From the NCBI RefSeq assembly GCF_946221935.1, contig NZ_CAMIGN010000005.1, forward strand, positions 1-64,000: a stretch of DNA of 64,000 nt, in the 5' to 3' direction. The notes under the pieces are model-generated. The model was not told the DNA's origin and searched no databases. It was given only the letters and a program-made list of their open reading frames with translations. This stretch comes from an uncultured Corynebacterium sp. GTDB lineage: Bacteria; Actinomycetota; Actinomycetes; Mycobacteriales; Mycobacteriaceae. This document shows positions 9,801-17,179 of the stretch, in pieces; position 1 is the stretch's first letter; every line of letters begins with the position of its first letter. A program made the position numbers and the translations under genes.

Positions 9801-9884
9801 CGCGAGTCCGGTTCCTTCGAGGAGTTCGGTAAGGCGCTGGACGAACTGGATAAGGCGGTTCAGGAGCTGCAGTCGGATCGTTAA
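6807..9884 (+). CDS. UPF0182 family large membrane protein (Rv3193c type)
   Basis: The 1025-aa product starts at TTG 6807 after AGGAGAG. About seven transmembrane helices fill the first 320 residues. A large extracytoplasmic region follows, with family landmarks such as REYIARNIEATRFAYG and the NRLMFSAHFESMN segment. The end is a Lys/Asp-rich low-complexity linker and a short predicted coiled coil (EQRVRDAMDKVNKTRESG). The family is conserved in Actinobacteria and has no established function. An A-G-T-G-A-A-A/TTTCACTTT inverted repeat just after the stop may serve as a weak terminator. Confidence 0.9.
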   Translation: MSTPMPPSSGRPKQQFPSVPVSSRRSKVLGIAVAIIAIAVFIIPVVVSVYTDFAWFRSVEYQGVFQNVIVTRAALFVIFGLIGALISWLAAFLAYRARPDEIDSLGTSSPLAEYRPLIRRNMRPFLVGIPLFVGVITGMIVQSNWRSVLLFLNGSNFGVRDPQFNMDLGFYAFNLPFLQLLISTFSVLLILAFVLNGVGHYLLGSITTGNPRVGEKASISVHARRQLAIIAGAWMLLKAVGYWFDRYSLLTRSHDTFTGASYTDINAVLPAQIVLLVISIFVAAMFFITIVLRDLRIPALAVALMVGSSLTVGFAWPALLEQFSVNPNRAEKEREYIARNIEATRFAYGIGDDKVTYDRDWGSSGDAASKEQKKAVADDSATLSNVRLLDPEVLTPTFTQQQQLRNFYGFPDELAIDRYKVDGKMRDFVVAARELNPNTLDGNQNDWINRHTVYTHGNGFVAAPARKVDEVARDVGSARGGYPVYTVADLQSMESGKQGGELKLDVKQPRIYFGPVIASSKQSNADYAIVGNTEGEPLEYDTDASNYSYTGTGGVDVSNYFNRLMFSAHFESMNMLLTDRIGKGAKILYERDPRERVHKVAPWLTTDSKTYPVVIDGRVKWVVDGYTTLNNLPYSERIGLTDSTADAINPDGVSESQVVDNEVGYIRNSVKAVVDAYDGSVDLYAFDESDPVLKAWRGAFPGVVKPRSEISKELEDHLRYPEDMFKVQRELIAKYHVSDPGVFFQNDSFWSVPTDPTAPQDRQDNAQPPYYVVAADPKTNKPSFQLITPFRGLRREFLAAHMSVSSDPDNYGKISVRVLPTGTQTLGPNQAQDTMMSSDEIARERTLLKGTNDLTNGNLLTLPVGDGQVLYVEPVYSQRSGQDSAFPKLLRVLVSYNGQVGYAPTIAEALSQVGINTSSTTDIREIDGSVVDPGKDKDKKKSKDEDKSNADGKDSGSNDNKDSNAKGAAGKTDKTDGKGTDTSPEQRVRDAMDKVNKTRESGSFEEFGKALDELDKAVQELQSDR

Positions 9885-9981
9885 AGCGAAAGTGAAACCG
9901 TCTGTGACCAGGCGATTTCACTTTATCTACGGTCTGCGTTACAGTAGTGGAGTCGCTGACGCGGTAGCGTTAAGCACTCGT

Positions 9982-10058
9982 CGCGGGGTGGAGCAGCTCG
10001 GTAGCTCGCTGGGCTCATAACCCAGAGGTCGTAGGTTCGAATCCTGCCCCCGCTACCA
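9982..10058 (+). tRNA. Initiator tRNA-fMet (anticodon CAT)
   Basis: A 77-nt cloverleaf runs from CGCGGGG to the encoded CCA. The anticodon CAT is at 10016-10018, flanked by the initiator-type GGG/CCC pairs of the anticodon stem. The first base does not pair with its acceptor-stem partner (C1-T72), a hallmark of initiator tRNAs. The T-loop reads GGTTCGAATCC. A possible -10 (TACAGT) lies at 9940-9945. Confidence 0.95.
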
Positions 10059-10060
10059 AT

Positions 10061-10106
10061 AGCGCCCTTCCTCTAGCTTTCACGTTAGAGGAGGGCGCTT
10101 CTTTTT
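10061..10106 (+). terminator. Strong intrinsic terminator after tRNA-fMet
   Basis: A long stem, AGCGCCCTTCCTCTA paired with TAGAGGAGGGCGCT (one bulged base), is followed by TCTTTTT. Confidence 0.85.
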
Positions 10107-10119
10107 GTCTCCTGGATAT

Positions 10120-11112
10120 ATGCGGGGGTTAGCAGCTTCCCTTACAGTTGTTGGAGTGGCCTACTCCGATATCAGGTATGACCTGAAGTACTCCTTCGAT
10201 AGCATTCCCACCCGCCCCGCTCTTGCGCTTAAGGAAAGCTCACGCCCCGATTCGCCCACCACTTCGAAGGTATGTGGCACCCCTTACCTCCCGGAGCATG
10301 CACCCTACCCGTATTACGACGGTCGGCCCATGTTCTTCATTGCCCAGTTCAATTTCTCTGAGCTCGAGCAGCTTCCGGGGTTCCCCACGACCGGGCTCCT
10401 TCAGTTATTCGTGCCTGATACTGATTTTTGGGGTGATTTTTTGATGGCGCCGAACCAGCAGGATTCGTGCCAAGAACCCACCCCGTTCGCCAGGTATTTC
10501 GAAGACCTTTCTGCACCGCATGTAGGTGAGATGCCTGAGGAAGAGATCCTGCATTTAGGCGAGCATCCAGCTCCCGAGCCACTCGATCCCGTCACGATCG
10601 ATGGAGTTCGAATCGACCAGGAGGTTGATTATAGCGCCCACGAGTACGGTCGGGCTATTTTTGATCCGAAAGGTCCCCGCACCCTGCTTAGAAGAGGCCA
10701 GGATTACGTGGATATTCACACGTTTAGGGGAAGCCTTGTTTCGCGTTGGGTAATCGGCGGGGAGACGACTTTCGAGAAGCCCAGCCGTGATGGTCAAGGA
10801 TCGAGGAAAGATGCGTTTGCCGCGGCTGTCGGGCGCGCAGAACAAGAGGGCTTCACTGTCTATCCCCATGCCGATGAGTTCCTAGAACCCATTGACTATC
10901 CGTCTGCAAACGGATCCTCGCTCGGTGGATACGAAATTCTTCTGAACCGCGACCCCTTCCATCCGTCTGATCCCCGAATAGTGCTCGCGAGAATAGACCA
11001 GGACCTCCCTTGCGAATGGGGCGACACCGGAGTTGGAAACTTTTATATCCATCCCGATGACCTCGCTGCGCGCAACTTCGATCGGGTCGAATTTGCCTGG
11101 GACTGCTTATAA
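10120..11112 (+). CDS. YwqG-like DUF1963 protein
   Basis: The 330-aa product carries the DUF1963 signature: PYLPEHAPYPYYDGRPMFF, then IAQFNFSELEQLPGFPTTG and LLQLFV, ending with FYIHPDDLAARNFDRVEFAWDC. YwqG-type proteins are soluble, of unknown function, and often scattered by transfer. The start is uncertain. ATG 10120 has no clear ribosome-binding site, and a TTG at 10105 overlaps the tRNA terminator. Family members usually begin nearer the LALKE segment, so a later start is possible. No operon partner is seen. Confidence 0.75.
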   Translation: MRGLAASLTVVGVAYSDIRYDLKYSFDSIPTRPALALKESSRPDSPTTSKVCGTPYLPEHAPYPYYDGRPMFFIAQFNFSELEQLPGFPTTGLLQLFVPDTDFWGDFLMAPNQQDSCQEPTPFARYFEDLSAPHVGEMPEEEILHLGEHPAPEPLDPVTIDGVRIDQEVDYSAHEYGRAIFDPKGPRTLLRRGQDYVDIHTFRGSLVSRWVIGGETTFEKPSRDGQGSRKDAFAAAVGRAEQEGFTVYPHADEFLEPIDYPSANGSSLGGYEILLNRDPFHPSDPRIVLARIDQDLPCEWGDTGVGNFYIHPDDLAARNFDRVEFAWDCL

Positions 11113-11159
11113 GACCTGCGTGTGGCATTGCAGCTCTCGCTGTCTTGCCGTTTATCGTG

Positions 11160-11621
11160 CTAGTCGTCCAACGCGCGCAGATAGAAGCGGCGAATCAAAG
11201 CACGCCGAGGCAGGTCGATAAGTCGACGTAAAGCGGGGAAGCGAGCGGGCTGAGATTTGGCGTCAACAAGAAAAAGAACCCGGCCATGGTGCAACCGCTC
11301 GAGGGTAAAGGTCTCTTCTCCGCGCTCGAGGTGGCCAGGGAGAGTGCCGTAGGTAAAGCCGCAACGTCCCGGTTCGGCGAACATATCAACCACCCGGCAG
11401 CGGAAGGTCCACGGCCCAAATCCCAAGGCAACTTCCGCATTGAGTTCCACGACCTCATGCGTGGGGTGCACACGGAATAGTCCGCTGCGCTGCACGCCCC
11501 ACCTGAAGAGACGGTCGGCGGCGGTATCGAAGTCTGCGTTAATGACCCGCGCCATATTCAGCTCTGGGAAGCCAACGGTCGAGGTATAGGAGAGGGGAGC
11601 TCGTGGCGCTTCAGGGTTCAT
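11160..11621 (-). CDS. DUF1990 domain protein
   Basis: This 153-aa protein reads MNPEAPRAPLSYTSTVGFPE from ATG 11621. The DUF1990 landmarks are present: a conserved RVVDMF segment, then CGFTYGTLPGHLERGEETF, and a basic C-terminus ending RRFYLRAL. The family is a small soluble fold of unknown function found in Actinobacteria and plants. It starts 13 bases after the stop of the HtpX-like gene on the same strand and probably shares its transcript. Confidence 0.8.
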   Translation of the reverse strand: MNPEAPRAPLSYTSTVGFPELNMARVINADFDTAADRLFRWGVQRSGLFRVHPTHEVVELNAEVALGFGPWTFRCRVVDMFAEPGRCGFTYGTLPGHLERGEETFTLERLHHGRVLFLVDAKSQPARFPALRRLIDLPRRALIRRFYLRALDD

Positions 11622-11634
11622 AGAACGCACCAGG

Positions 11635-12756
11635 CTACTTGATGTGCCCGGAGATCTGCTGATGCTGTGGCACATGAGGGACAAAATCCTGCACATAAGC
11701 CCCCATGGCGATCAATGCATCGACGCGCTCCCAGATTGGCGGGTGGGTGGCGGAGAAATTCCGCCGCTTATTCATTGCCCGCTCGAACATGCCGCCCTTT
11801 TTGCTCTGGTTGGAATTGTGGAAACTCTCGATGATGTCCCTCTCCGGTGCATATAGAGCCAAGGAGCCGGGGCTACCGTACATGGAGTTATCCACCGTGT
11901 GGGGGTTGGCCTGGTGAAATGCACGGATCGTGATGAGGGCTTGTGCCAGGGCAGTGGGGTTGCGGCAGAGCGAAACGCCATGGCTATCGGCCTGCTGCTC
12001 GCGATAGCGCGACATATAGGCCCTCGCAATGTTGGACAGCGCAGGGGCTGCCAGGATGACGCAGAAGGAGACCAAGAAAATGACCAGTGCGACAACCGCA
12101 TGGCCACCACCGCTGGAGTTCGAGTTCGACCGATTGCGGTTATTGGAGCTCAAACTTCCGTAGATAAACGCGGACTGCAGGATGGAGATGACAGACGCAA
12201 TCGCCACCAGCTGGGTCATGACCCGGTTGTCCTCGGCGGTAAGGTGGCTCATCTCATGGGAGATCACGGCCTGCAGCTGCTCGCGATTAAGCAGGTAGCC
12301 GAGCTCTTCGGTGACAATGATCGTGCCAGTCTGCGGCTTCTTTCTCTTGCCACCCAGGGCATAAGCATTGGGCACTCCGGTTCCGATGAGCACATAGACC
12401 TTCGGCGGAGAAGGCATACCGGCGGCGATCGCCATTTCTTCCACAATGTTGTAGATCATGCCCTGCTCCACCAGGCGCTTTTGCCCGCCGATCGCGGACA
12501 GTACGGTCCGGGTGGAAAAGAAGTAGGAATACAGAATGATCAGCATCGCTACCGGAATGGCAACACCGGCAGAGATCAAAATGACCATGCCTAGGGTGTT
12601 GAAGTCAATATTGCTGCCCTTGGTACCGACATAGGCGGCGCAGGCACATGCCACGATGGACAGCTGCAAGACCAGCACGTTTGCGAGCCATGCGACGGCG
12701 ATGCCCCGACGCAGCTGAGACAATGATTCGTTGAAGGTCGTCGGTTGGTGGCCCAT
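11635..12756 (-). CDS. M48 family membrane metalloprotease, HtpX-like
   Basis: The 373-aa protein has two N-terminal membrane helices (about residues 20-42 and 55-77) and the zinc-protease motif HEMSHLTAEDN. A further pair of hydrophobic segments surrounds a Ser/Asn/Gly-rich loop, and the third metal ligand lies in YREQQADSHG. HtpX-type proteases degrade damaged membrane proteins. It follows lemA on the same strand, and the lemA-htpX pairing is common in bacteria. The catalytic domain faces the cytosol by family analogy. Confidence 0.9.
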   Translation of the reverse strand: MGHQPTTFNESLSQLRRGIAVAWLANVLVLQLSIVACACAAYVGTKGSNIDFNTLGMVILISAGVAIPVAMLIILYSYFFSTRTVLSAIGGQKRLVEQGMIYNIVEEMAIAAGMPSPPKVYVLIGTGVPNAYALGGKRKKPQTGTIIVTEELGYLLNREQLQAVISHEMSHLTAEDNRVMTQLVAIASVISILQSAFIYGSLSSNNRNRSNSNSSGGGHAVVALVIFLVSFCVILAAPALSNIARAYMSRYREQQADSHGVSLCRNPTALAQALITIRAFHQANPHTVDNSMYGSPGSLALYAPERDIIESFHNSNQSKKGGMFERAMNKRRNFSATHPPIWERVDALIAMGAYVQDFVPHVPQHQQISGHIK

Positions 12757-12844
12757 GGTTCCTCCTTTTCGGTCGTGAAATCACCTCGACTGCGGCGGCG
12801 GTAAGTGCAGTCTCTACAAAAATTGAAGGTGACGGGGGAGGAGA

Positions 12845-13405
12845 TTAGAAGGACACGTCGGGAGCCTGGCGCTTGGACTCCTCCACCTGGAAGTATTCGA
12901 AGGGGCGGAAGCCGTGCACGGAGGCCACGATGTTGGTCGGCACGGACTGGATAGCGGTGTTGTAGTTGTTCGTCGAAGAGTTGTAGTACTGGCGCGCAAA
13001 GCCGACCTTGTTTTCGGTGGCGGCTAGCTCTTCCTGCAGCTGTTGGAAATTGCGGGACGCCTGCAGCTCTGGGTAGGCCTCTGCGGTTGCGCGCAGGGTG
13101 GCCATGGTGCGACCGAACACTGCTTCTGCCTGGGATGCATCCTGCACAGTGCCGGTGGCGCGGGCGCGGTCAGTTGCGCTGCGCAGCTCAGCGATATCGT
13201 GGAACACCTTCGCCTCGTGGTTAGCATATCCCTTGACCGTGGATACAAGGTTGGGGATCAAGTCGCCGCGACGCTGCAGCTGGGTATCGATCTGTGCATA
13301 TGCTTCGTTGACCGTGTTTCGCTTTTTGACGAGGCCGTTGTACATGGCGAACCAGATGATGACGAGTAGGACGAGGATAACGATGGCGATAATTGCAATG
13401 ATCAT
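12845..13405 (-). CDS. lemA: LemA family protein
   Basis: The 186-aa protein has one N-terminal membrane helix (MIIAIIAIVILVLLVIIW) followed by the helical LemA domain: NTVNEAYAQIDTQLQRRGDL then IPNLVSTVKGYA. ATG 13405 is preceded by AAGGAAAA; the frame continues 21 codons upstream without a better site. LemA proteins are membrane-anchored helical bundles that accompany HtpX-type proteases, as here. Their molecular role is not settled. Confidence 0.92.
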   Translation of the reverse strand: MIIAIIAIVILVLLVIIWFAMYNGLVKKRNTVNEAYAQIDTQLQRRGDLIPNLVSTVKGYANHEAKVFHDIAELRSATDRARATGTVQDASQAEAVFGRTMATLRATAEAYPELQASRNFQQLQEELAATENKVGFARQYYNSSTNNYNTAIQSVPTNIVASVHGFRPFEYFQVEESKRQAPDVSF

Positions 13406-13624
13406 GTCAGTATTTTCCTTGGAACCTTTGAACGTATCTATATGTGAAATGGGGCGCAAAGAGGCCATTTAGTGGGGGATAGGAAACTTCGCACCAACCA
13501 CCAGTATTGAAATGTATTATCACCGACCTTTGTTCCCGGCGCAGGATAAGGCAATTTGTGTCTGTGCTCTCGATAAGGTGTTCCAGAGCTTAAGGGGGGC
13601 ACCACAGTCGTTAAGGTGGATTCC

Positions 13625-14380
13625 ATGTCAACTAGTCCAAATCCCATGGTCGACCACCAGCTTTCCCATCGCACAATCAGGGAGTTCACCGATCAGCCGG
13701 TGGACGAGCAAACCCTGGAAACGATCTATGACGTCGCTATGCGTACTGCGTCCTCCCGTGGAATGCAGCAGGCGAGCATAATTCGCGTGACGGATAAACA
13801 GCTGCGGGAGCGCCTGGCGGAGATCGGAAATCAGGAGTACGTTCGCCGGGCCCCTGTGTACCTGTTGTTCCTGGCCGACACTGCGCGCAATGCTCAAATC
13901 CTGCGGGAAAACGGCGGCGATCCACGCGCTGCGGGGCGCACGAAGGCGTTTGTGGAAGCTTTCACAGATGCCTGCCTGATGGCGCAGAACGTGGTGAACG
14001 CCGCCGAATCCTTTGGCCTTGGCGCGAACTACCTAGGCAATATTCATAACGACACTGCCGGGGTTATCGAATTGCTGAACCTGCCGCAATTTACCTTCCC
14101 CGTCGTAGGGCTCACCCTCGGTTGGCCGAATCAGGATCCGCAGCTAAAGCCCCGCATGCCACGTGCTTTCCGCGTCATGGAGAACAGCTACCAGACCAGG
14201 GAGAACTTGACCGCCGACCTGGCAGATTACGACGCGGAAATGAGGACGTATTACGACTTGCGCAACGCTAACCAGCGGGTGGATAGCTTTACCAACCAGG
14301 TCTTGAAGAACTTTCCTTTCTCCCGGGATAGCAATGACGACTCACTGCAGGCGGCACGCTGGCAAGGTTTTATTGTGTGA
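13625..14380 (+). CDS. Nitroreductase family NADPH-dependent FMN oxidoreductase (NfsA/Frp type)
   Basis: The 251-aa protein starts at ATG 13625 with AAGGTGG upstream. It has the flavin-binding HRTIREFTDQPVDEQTLE at the N-terminus, the mid-region ACLMAQNVVNAAESFGLGAN, and FPVVGLTLGWP typical of the NfsA/FRP subfamily. Such enzymes reduce quinones, nitro compounds or flavins with NADPH in the cytosol. It is divergent from lemA across a 219-bp gap. The physiological substrate cannot be read from sequence. Confidence 0.88.
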   Translation: MSTSPNPMVDHQLSHRTIREFTDQPVDEQTLETIYDVAMRTASSRGMQQASIIRVTDKQLRERLAEIGNQEYVRRAPVYLLFLADTARNAQILRENGGDPRAAGRTKAFVEAFTDACLMAQNVVNAAESFGLGANYLGNIHNDTAGVIELLNLPQFTFPVVGLTLGWPNQDPQLKPRMPRAFRVMENSYQTRENLTADLADYDAEMRTYYDLRNANQRVDSFTNQVLKNFPFSRDSNDDSLQAARWQGFIV

Positions 14381-14405
14381 CGCCCCTTCGCACGTCACCC
14401 GCATC

Positions 14406-14431
14406 TAACCTGAACTTAACCTTTAGTTCAG
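14406..14431 (+). promoter_or_regulatory. Possible OmpR-type regulator site upstream of acid phosphatase
   Basis: TAACCT occurs twice at exactly 11 bp spacing (14406 and 14417), and an overlapping inverted repeat CTGAAC-N10-GTTCAG spans 14410-14431. Tandem 11-bp-spaced repeats are typical of PhoP/PhoB-like response regulators. A TATAAA box at 14459-14464 follows. Phosphate control of the phosphatase is an inference. Confidence 0.4.
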
Positions 14432-14548
14432 CTACTTGGGGTAGCATTACGGAGAGTTTATAAAACTATGTGAATTCGCGCCGGGCAGGCTCGGAGGCCT
14501 GGCGTCCACAAAGAAGACACAGTCGACATTTCAAGGATGAGGAAAACA

Positions 14549-15814
14549 GTGACCAACAAGAAAGGTCTGAAGATCACGACGGCGACCGTGATGGCCGCGA
14601 CGATGTCCCTTTCCGCAGTAAACGTAGGTCAAGCCACAGCTGCTCCAGTGAGCATGCCAGCTATCGCTGGTTCGCAGGGGCTACCGAACTACCCGCACCC
14701 GGTGCCGCACAAGGGTGCACCAAACCCGCAGCCTTTCGGTCCGGAGTACCTGGGTGGCTACATTTCCGACATCAGCTCCCACGGCTATGGCGTGTACCTA
14801 GACGTTGTGGATGGTTTCAATGATGTCCGCGCCAACCACCCGGAGATCATGAAGCAGAACCTGGACAAGGTTGTAAAAACCAACAACGCTGCAGCTGGGA
14901 ACCAGACTGTAATTAAGCGAGCGCAGCAGGATGCGCGGGCTGACCAGGATGGCGTGCTCATGGCATTCTCGGACGCTCTGGGTGCGGAGCTGGGTGGTCA
15001 CTTCCGTGATGCGCTGCGGGAGAATCGCCTGCCCAAGACCAAGTTCCTGCTGGGCGGCGGCTACCTGGCTCGTGCTGGCGGACTGGCTTCCTCCACCTTC
15101 GTGGAAAAGATGGTTTTCGGTTACGACCGTCCATTCGTTAAGGCTCCGAACCGCATTAAGAAGTACCAGGACGGCAGTTCGCGTAATTTCTACGGCACCT
15201 CGAAGTCCTACCCATCTGGTCACACCAACCAGGCTGTCTGGTCCACCACTTTGCTGGCGCTGACCCTGCCGGAGCTGGCTCCGCAGATCCTGGCTCGTGG
15301 GTCTGAGGCTGGTAATAACCGCATTGTGATGGGTGTGCACTACCCGCTGGACGTCATGGGTGGCCGCATGTCCGGTACTGCAGCGGCAGCTGACCGTTGG
15401 AATGACCCGAAGATGCGCGATGCGATCCGCCAGGCTGGAAAGGAACTGCGTGCCGAACTCGAGTGGCGCGCTGGCCGCCCGCTGGCACAGGTCATCAAGG
15501 GCGACAAGGCCTACCGTTCCACCGACCAGGCTGTGCGCGAGTACACCGACCGCATGACCTACGGCTTCCCGAAGATCTACCGCAAGGATGCGCCGATGAT
15601 CGTGCCGCAGGCTGCGCCGGATCTGCTGCTGCCGAAGTTCCCGAAGTTGACCTACAAGCAGCGCGCCTCCATCCTGCGCCAGACCGCCATCCCGTCCGGT
15701 TCCCCGCTGGACGATCAGGGTCCGCGCGGATCCTGGCAGCGCCTGAACATGGCCGCCGCATTTGCCGCTAAGGTCAAGGTCAACGGCGACGGCAGCGTCA
15801 CTGTTCTGCGTTAG
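14549..15814 (+). CDS. Secreted PAP2-family acid phosphatase
   Basis: The 421-aa product starts at GTG 14549 with GAGGA 6 bases upstream; ATG 14537 is the alternative. A signal peptide ends near QATAAP. The three PAP2/class A acid phosphatase blocks are visible: FGYDRPFV, then SYPSGHTNQAVW, then NRIVMGVHYPLDVMGG with the catalytic His and Asp. The enzyme is expected to release phosphate from organic esters outside the cell. The upstream tandem repeat could link it to phosphate starvation. A long C-terminal extension after the catalytic domain has no obvious function. Confidence 0.88.
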   Translation: MTNKKGLKITTATVMAATMSLSAVNVGQATAAPVSMPAIAGSQGLPNYPHPVPHKGAPNPQPFGPEYLGGYISDISSHGYGVYLDVVDGFNDVRANHPEIMKQNLDKVVKTNNAAAGNQTVIKRAQQDARADQDGVLMAFSDALGAELGGHFRDALRENRLPKTKFLLGGGYLARAGGLASSTFVEKMVFGYDRPFVKAPNRIKKYQDGSSRNFYGTSKSYPSGHTNQAVWSTTLLALTLPELAPQILARGSEAGNNRIVMGVHYPLDVMGGRMSGTAAAADRWNDPKMRDAIRQAGKELRAELEWRAGRPLAQVIKGDKAYRSTDQAVREYTDRMTYGFPKIYRKDAPMIVPQAAPDLLLPKFPKLTYKQRASILRQTAIPSGSPLDDQGPRGSWQRLNMAAAFAAKVKVNGDGSVTVLR

Positions 15815-15836
15815 AACCGCGTAGCTGGGAGGCGGG

Positions 15837-15860
15837 GGTAACCTTTAGCAAACTGTTACC
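15837..15860. promoter_or_regulatory. Inverted repeat GGTAAC-N12-GTTACC upstream of protease gene
   Basis: Perfect 6-bp arms lie 70 bp before the start of the secreted protease and just after the phosphatase stop. The spacing suits a dimeric regulator, and similar GTAAC elements recur upstream of the M23 peptidase gene. The binding protein is unknown. Confidence 0.35.
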
Positions 15861-15930
15861 ACTGTGGCGCATGTGAATCCTGTTTCGTGCGATAGGGTTA
15901 GTTCCATTGCCAACAAAAACGAAGGAAAGT

Positions 15931-16773
15931 ATGCGCTCCCGGTCCTTGACAGCCTCACTCGTCCCCACTCGCACTACCCGTCGCTTCGCAGCTTTGATCG
16001 CGGGCGCGGCACTGGCCATCTCCGCCACTTTTGGTGCGACCTTCAATGCGCCGGAGGCCTCCGCGGCTCCAGCAGGATCCGCCGATGCCTTCCTCAAGGC
16101 CACCGGCCAGCCCGGACCACACCGCATTCCCGGCCACTACTTCACTTCCCCCGGCATTCCTCAAGCACAGCGAGCCGCCGCACCAAACGTGCTGGCAGGC
16201 CCGTCCATGCCGATCTACGTAGGCAACAACATCTGCACTCTGGCCGTCGTCGGCTATGACAAAGCAGGGAACAAAGTGGGCATCACCGCTGGACACTGCG
16301 GTAAGCCCGGCGCTCCGGTCACTTCCATGGATAGCGAGCGTGCGGGGCAAATCGGCACCGTCGTTCGTAACGGCTACCCGGACTACGCCGTCATCAAGTT
16401 CAACAACAAGGTGCGCCTGACCCGCAGCTACAACAACGTACACCTCAACGCACTGGGCGGACCGACCCCAGGTAGCCTGCAGCAGATGTGCAAGACCGGA
16501 GTGGCCACGGGCACCTCTTGCGGCCCAATGCTGGCGATCTCCGGCCCCTTCCTTGTCTCGCACCTGTGCGGCTCCGTTGGCGATTCGGGTGCCCCGATCT
16601 ACGTCGGCAACCGCCTCATCGGCATTATCAACGGTGGCGTAGCCAACCTGCCTTCCTGCACCACCCCACTGCAAGGACCTTTCCACGCGCCGACGGCCGG
16701 TGCAGCATGGAATGTTATTGCTGCTGACCTCAACGCGGCTGGGGGAGTAGGAGCCGGTTTCCGCCTGGCATAA
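15931..16773 (+). CDS. Secreted trypsin-like (S1) serine protease
   Basis: The 280-aa protein has a long basic N-region and a signal peptide ending near ASAAPAG. The S1 triad is visible: TAGHC (His122), NGYPDYAVI (Asp151) and GSVGDSGAP (Ser219). Paired cysteines around His and Ser suggest disulfides. ATG 15931 has AAGGA upstream. The segment between the signal peptide and the catalytic domain may be a short propeptide. It follows the phosphatase in the same direction with its own likely promoter. Exported corynebacterial proteases of this type are common; the substrate is unknown. Confidence 0.88.
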   Translation: MRSRSLTASLVPTRTTRRFAALIAGAALAISATFGATFNAPEASAAPAGSADAFLKATGQPGPHRIPGHYFTSPGIPQAQRAAAPNVLAGPSMPIYVGNNICTLAVVGYDKAGNKVGITAGHCGKPGAPVTSMDSERAGQIGTVVRNGYPDYAVIKFNNKVRLTRSYNNVHLNALGGPTPGSLQQMCKTGVATGTSCGPMLAISGPFLVSHLCGSVGDSGAPIYVGNRLIGIINGGVANLPSCTTPLQGPFHAPTAGAAWNVIAADLNAAGGVGAGFRLA

Positions 16774-16792
16774 ACCCCTAACGCCACGCTCT

Positions 16793-17110
16793 TTAGCCCA
16801 AGCGCCCTCTGCCTAGCTGCAGCAGGGCCTTCGCTATTTCTACGCCCTCTGTGCCGAACTCCTCGCGGAATTGATTAATGATCGCGACCTCGCGCGTATA
16901 GACGAGCTTCGTGCCACCCGAACCTAGACGTGTTTTGCCGATGGCCTTTGAGACCTCGCTACGGCGGTGGATTGCATCGATGATGGCGCGGTCGAGGCGG
17001 TTGATTTCCTCGCGGTAGGATTGAATTTCTGAATCCGATAAAGGATCGTCCGTGCCGGAAGGCATTCGGACGGTGAACTCAGCAGGCTGCGAGTCTTCGT
17101 TGTCGCTCAT
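16793..17110 (-). CDS. Chorismate mutase, AroQ type (Rv0948c-like)
   Basis: The 105-aa protein matches the short actinobacterial AroQ mutase: helix 1 reads YREEINRLDRAIIDAIHRRS, followed by KAIGKTRLGSGG and VYTREVAIINQF with the expected Arg, Lys and Glu active-site residues. It converts chorismate to prephenate in Phe and Tyr synthesis. In mycobacteria this small enzyme gains activity by binding DAHP synthase, encoded elsewhere. It is divergent from pcrA, the same arrangement as Rv0948c-Rv0949. Confidence 0.9.
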   Translation of the reverse strand: MSDNEDSQPAEFTVRMPSGTDDPLSDSEIQSYREEINRLDRAIIDAIHRRSEVSKAIGKTRLGSGGTKLVYTREVAIINQFREEFGTEGVEIAKALLQLGRGRLG

Positions 17111-17179
17111 GCGCTGTAGTCTACCGCTAGTTGGCCGGAGAGTTTCACAAAGAGTTTCTAGGGAGCACAAAGGGAAAAC

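Noticed and set aside
11899..12594. 231-codon plus-strand frame over the M48 protease gene
   Set aside because: Antisense shadow of the HtpX-like gene with no promoter, start signal or family features.
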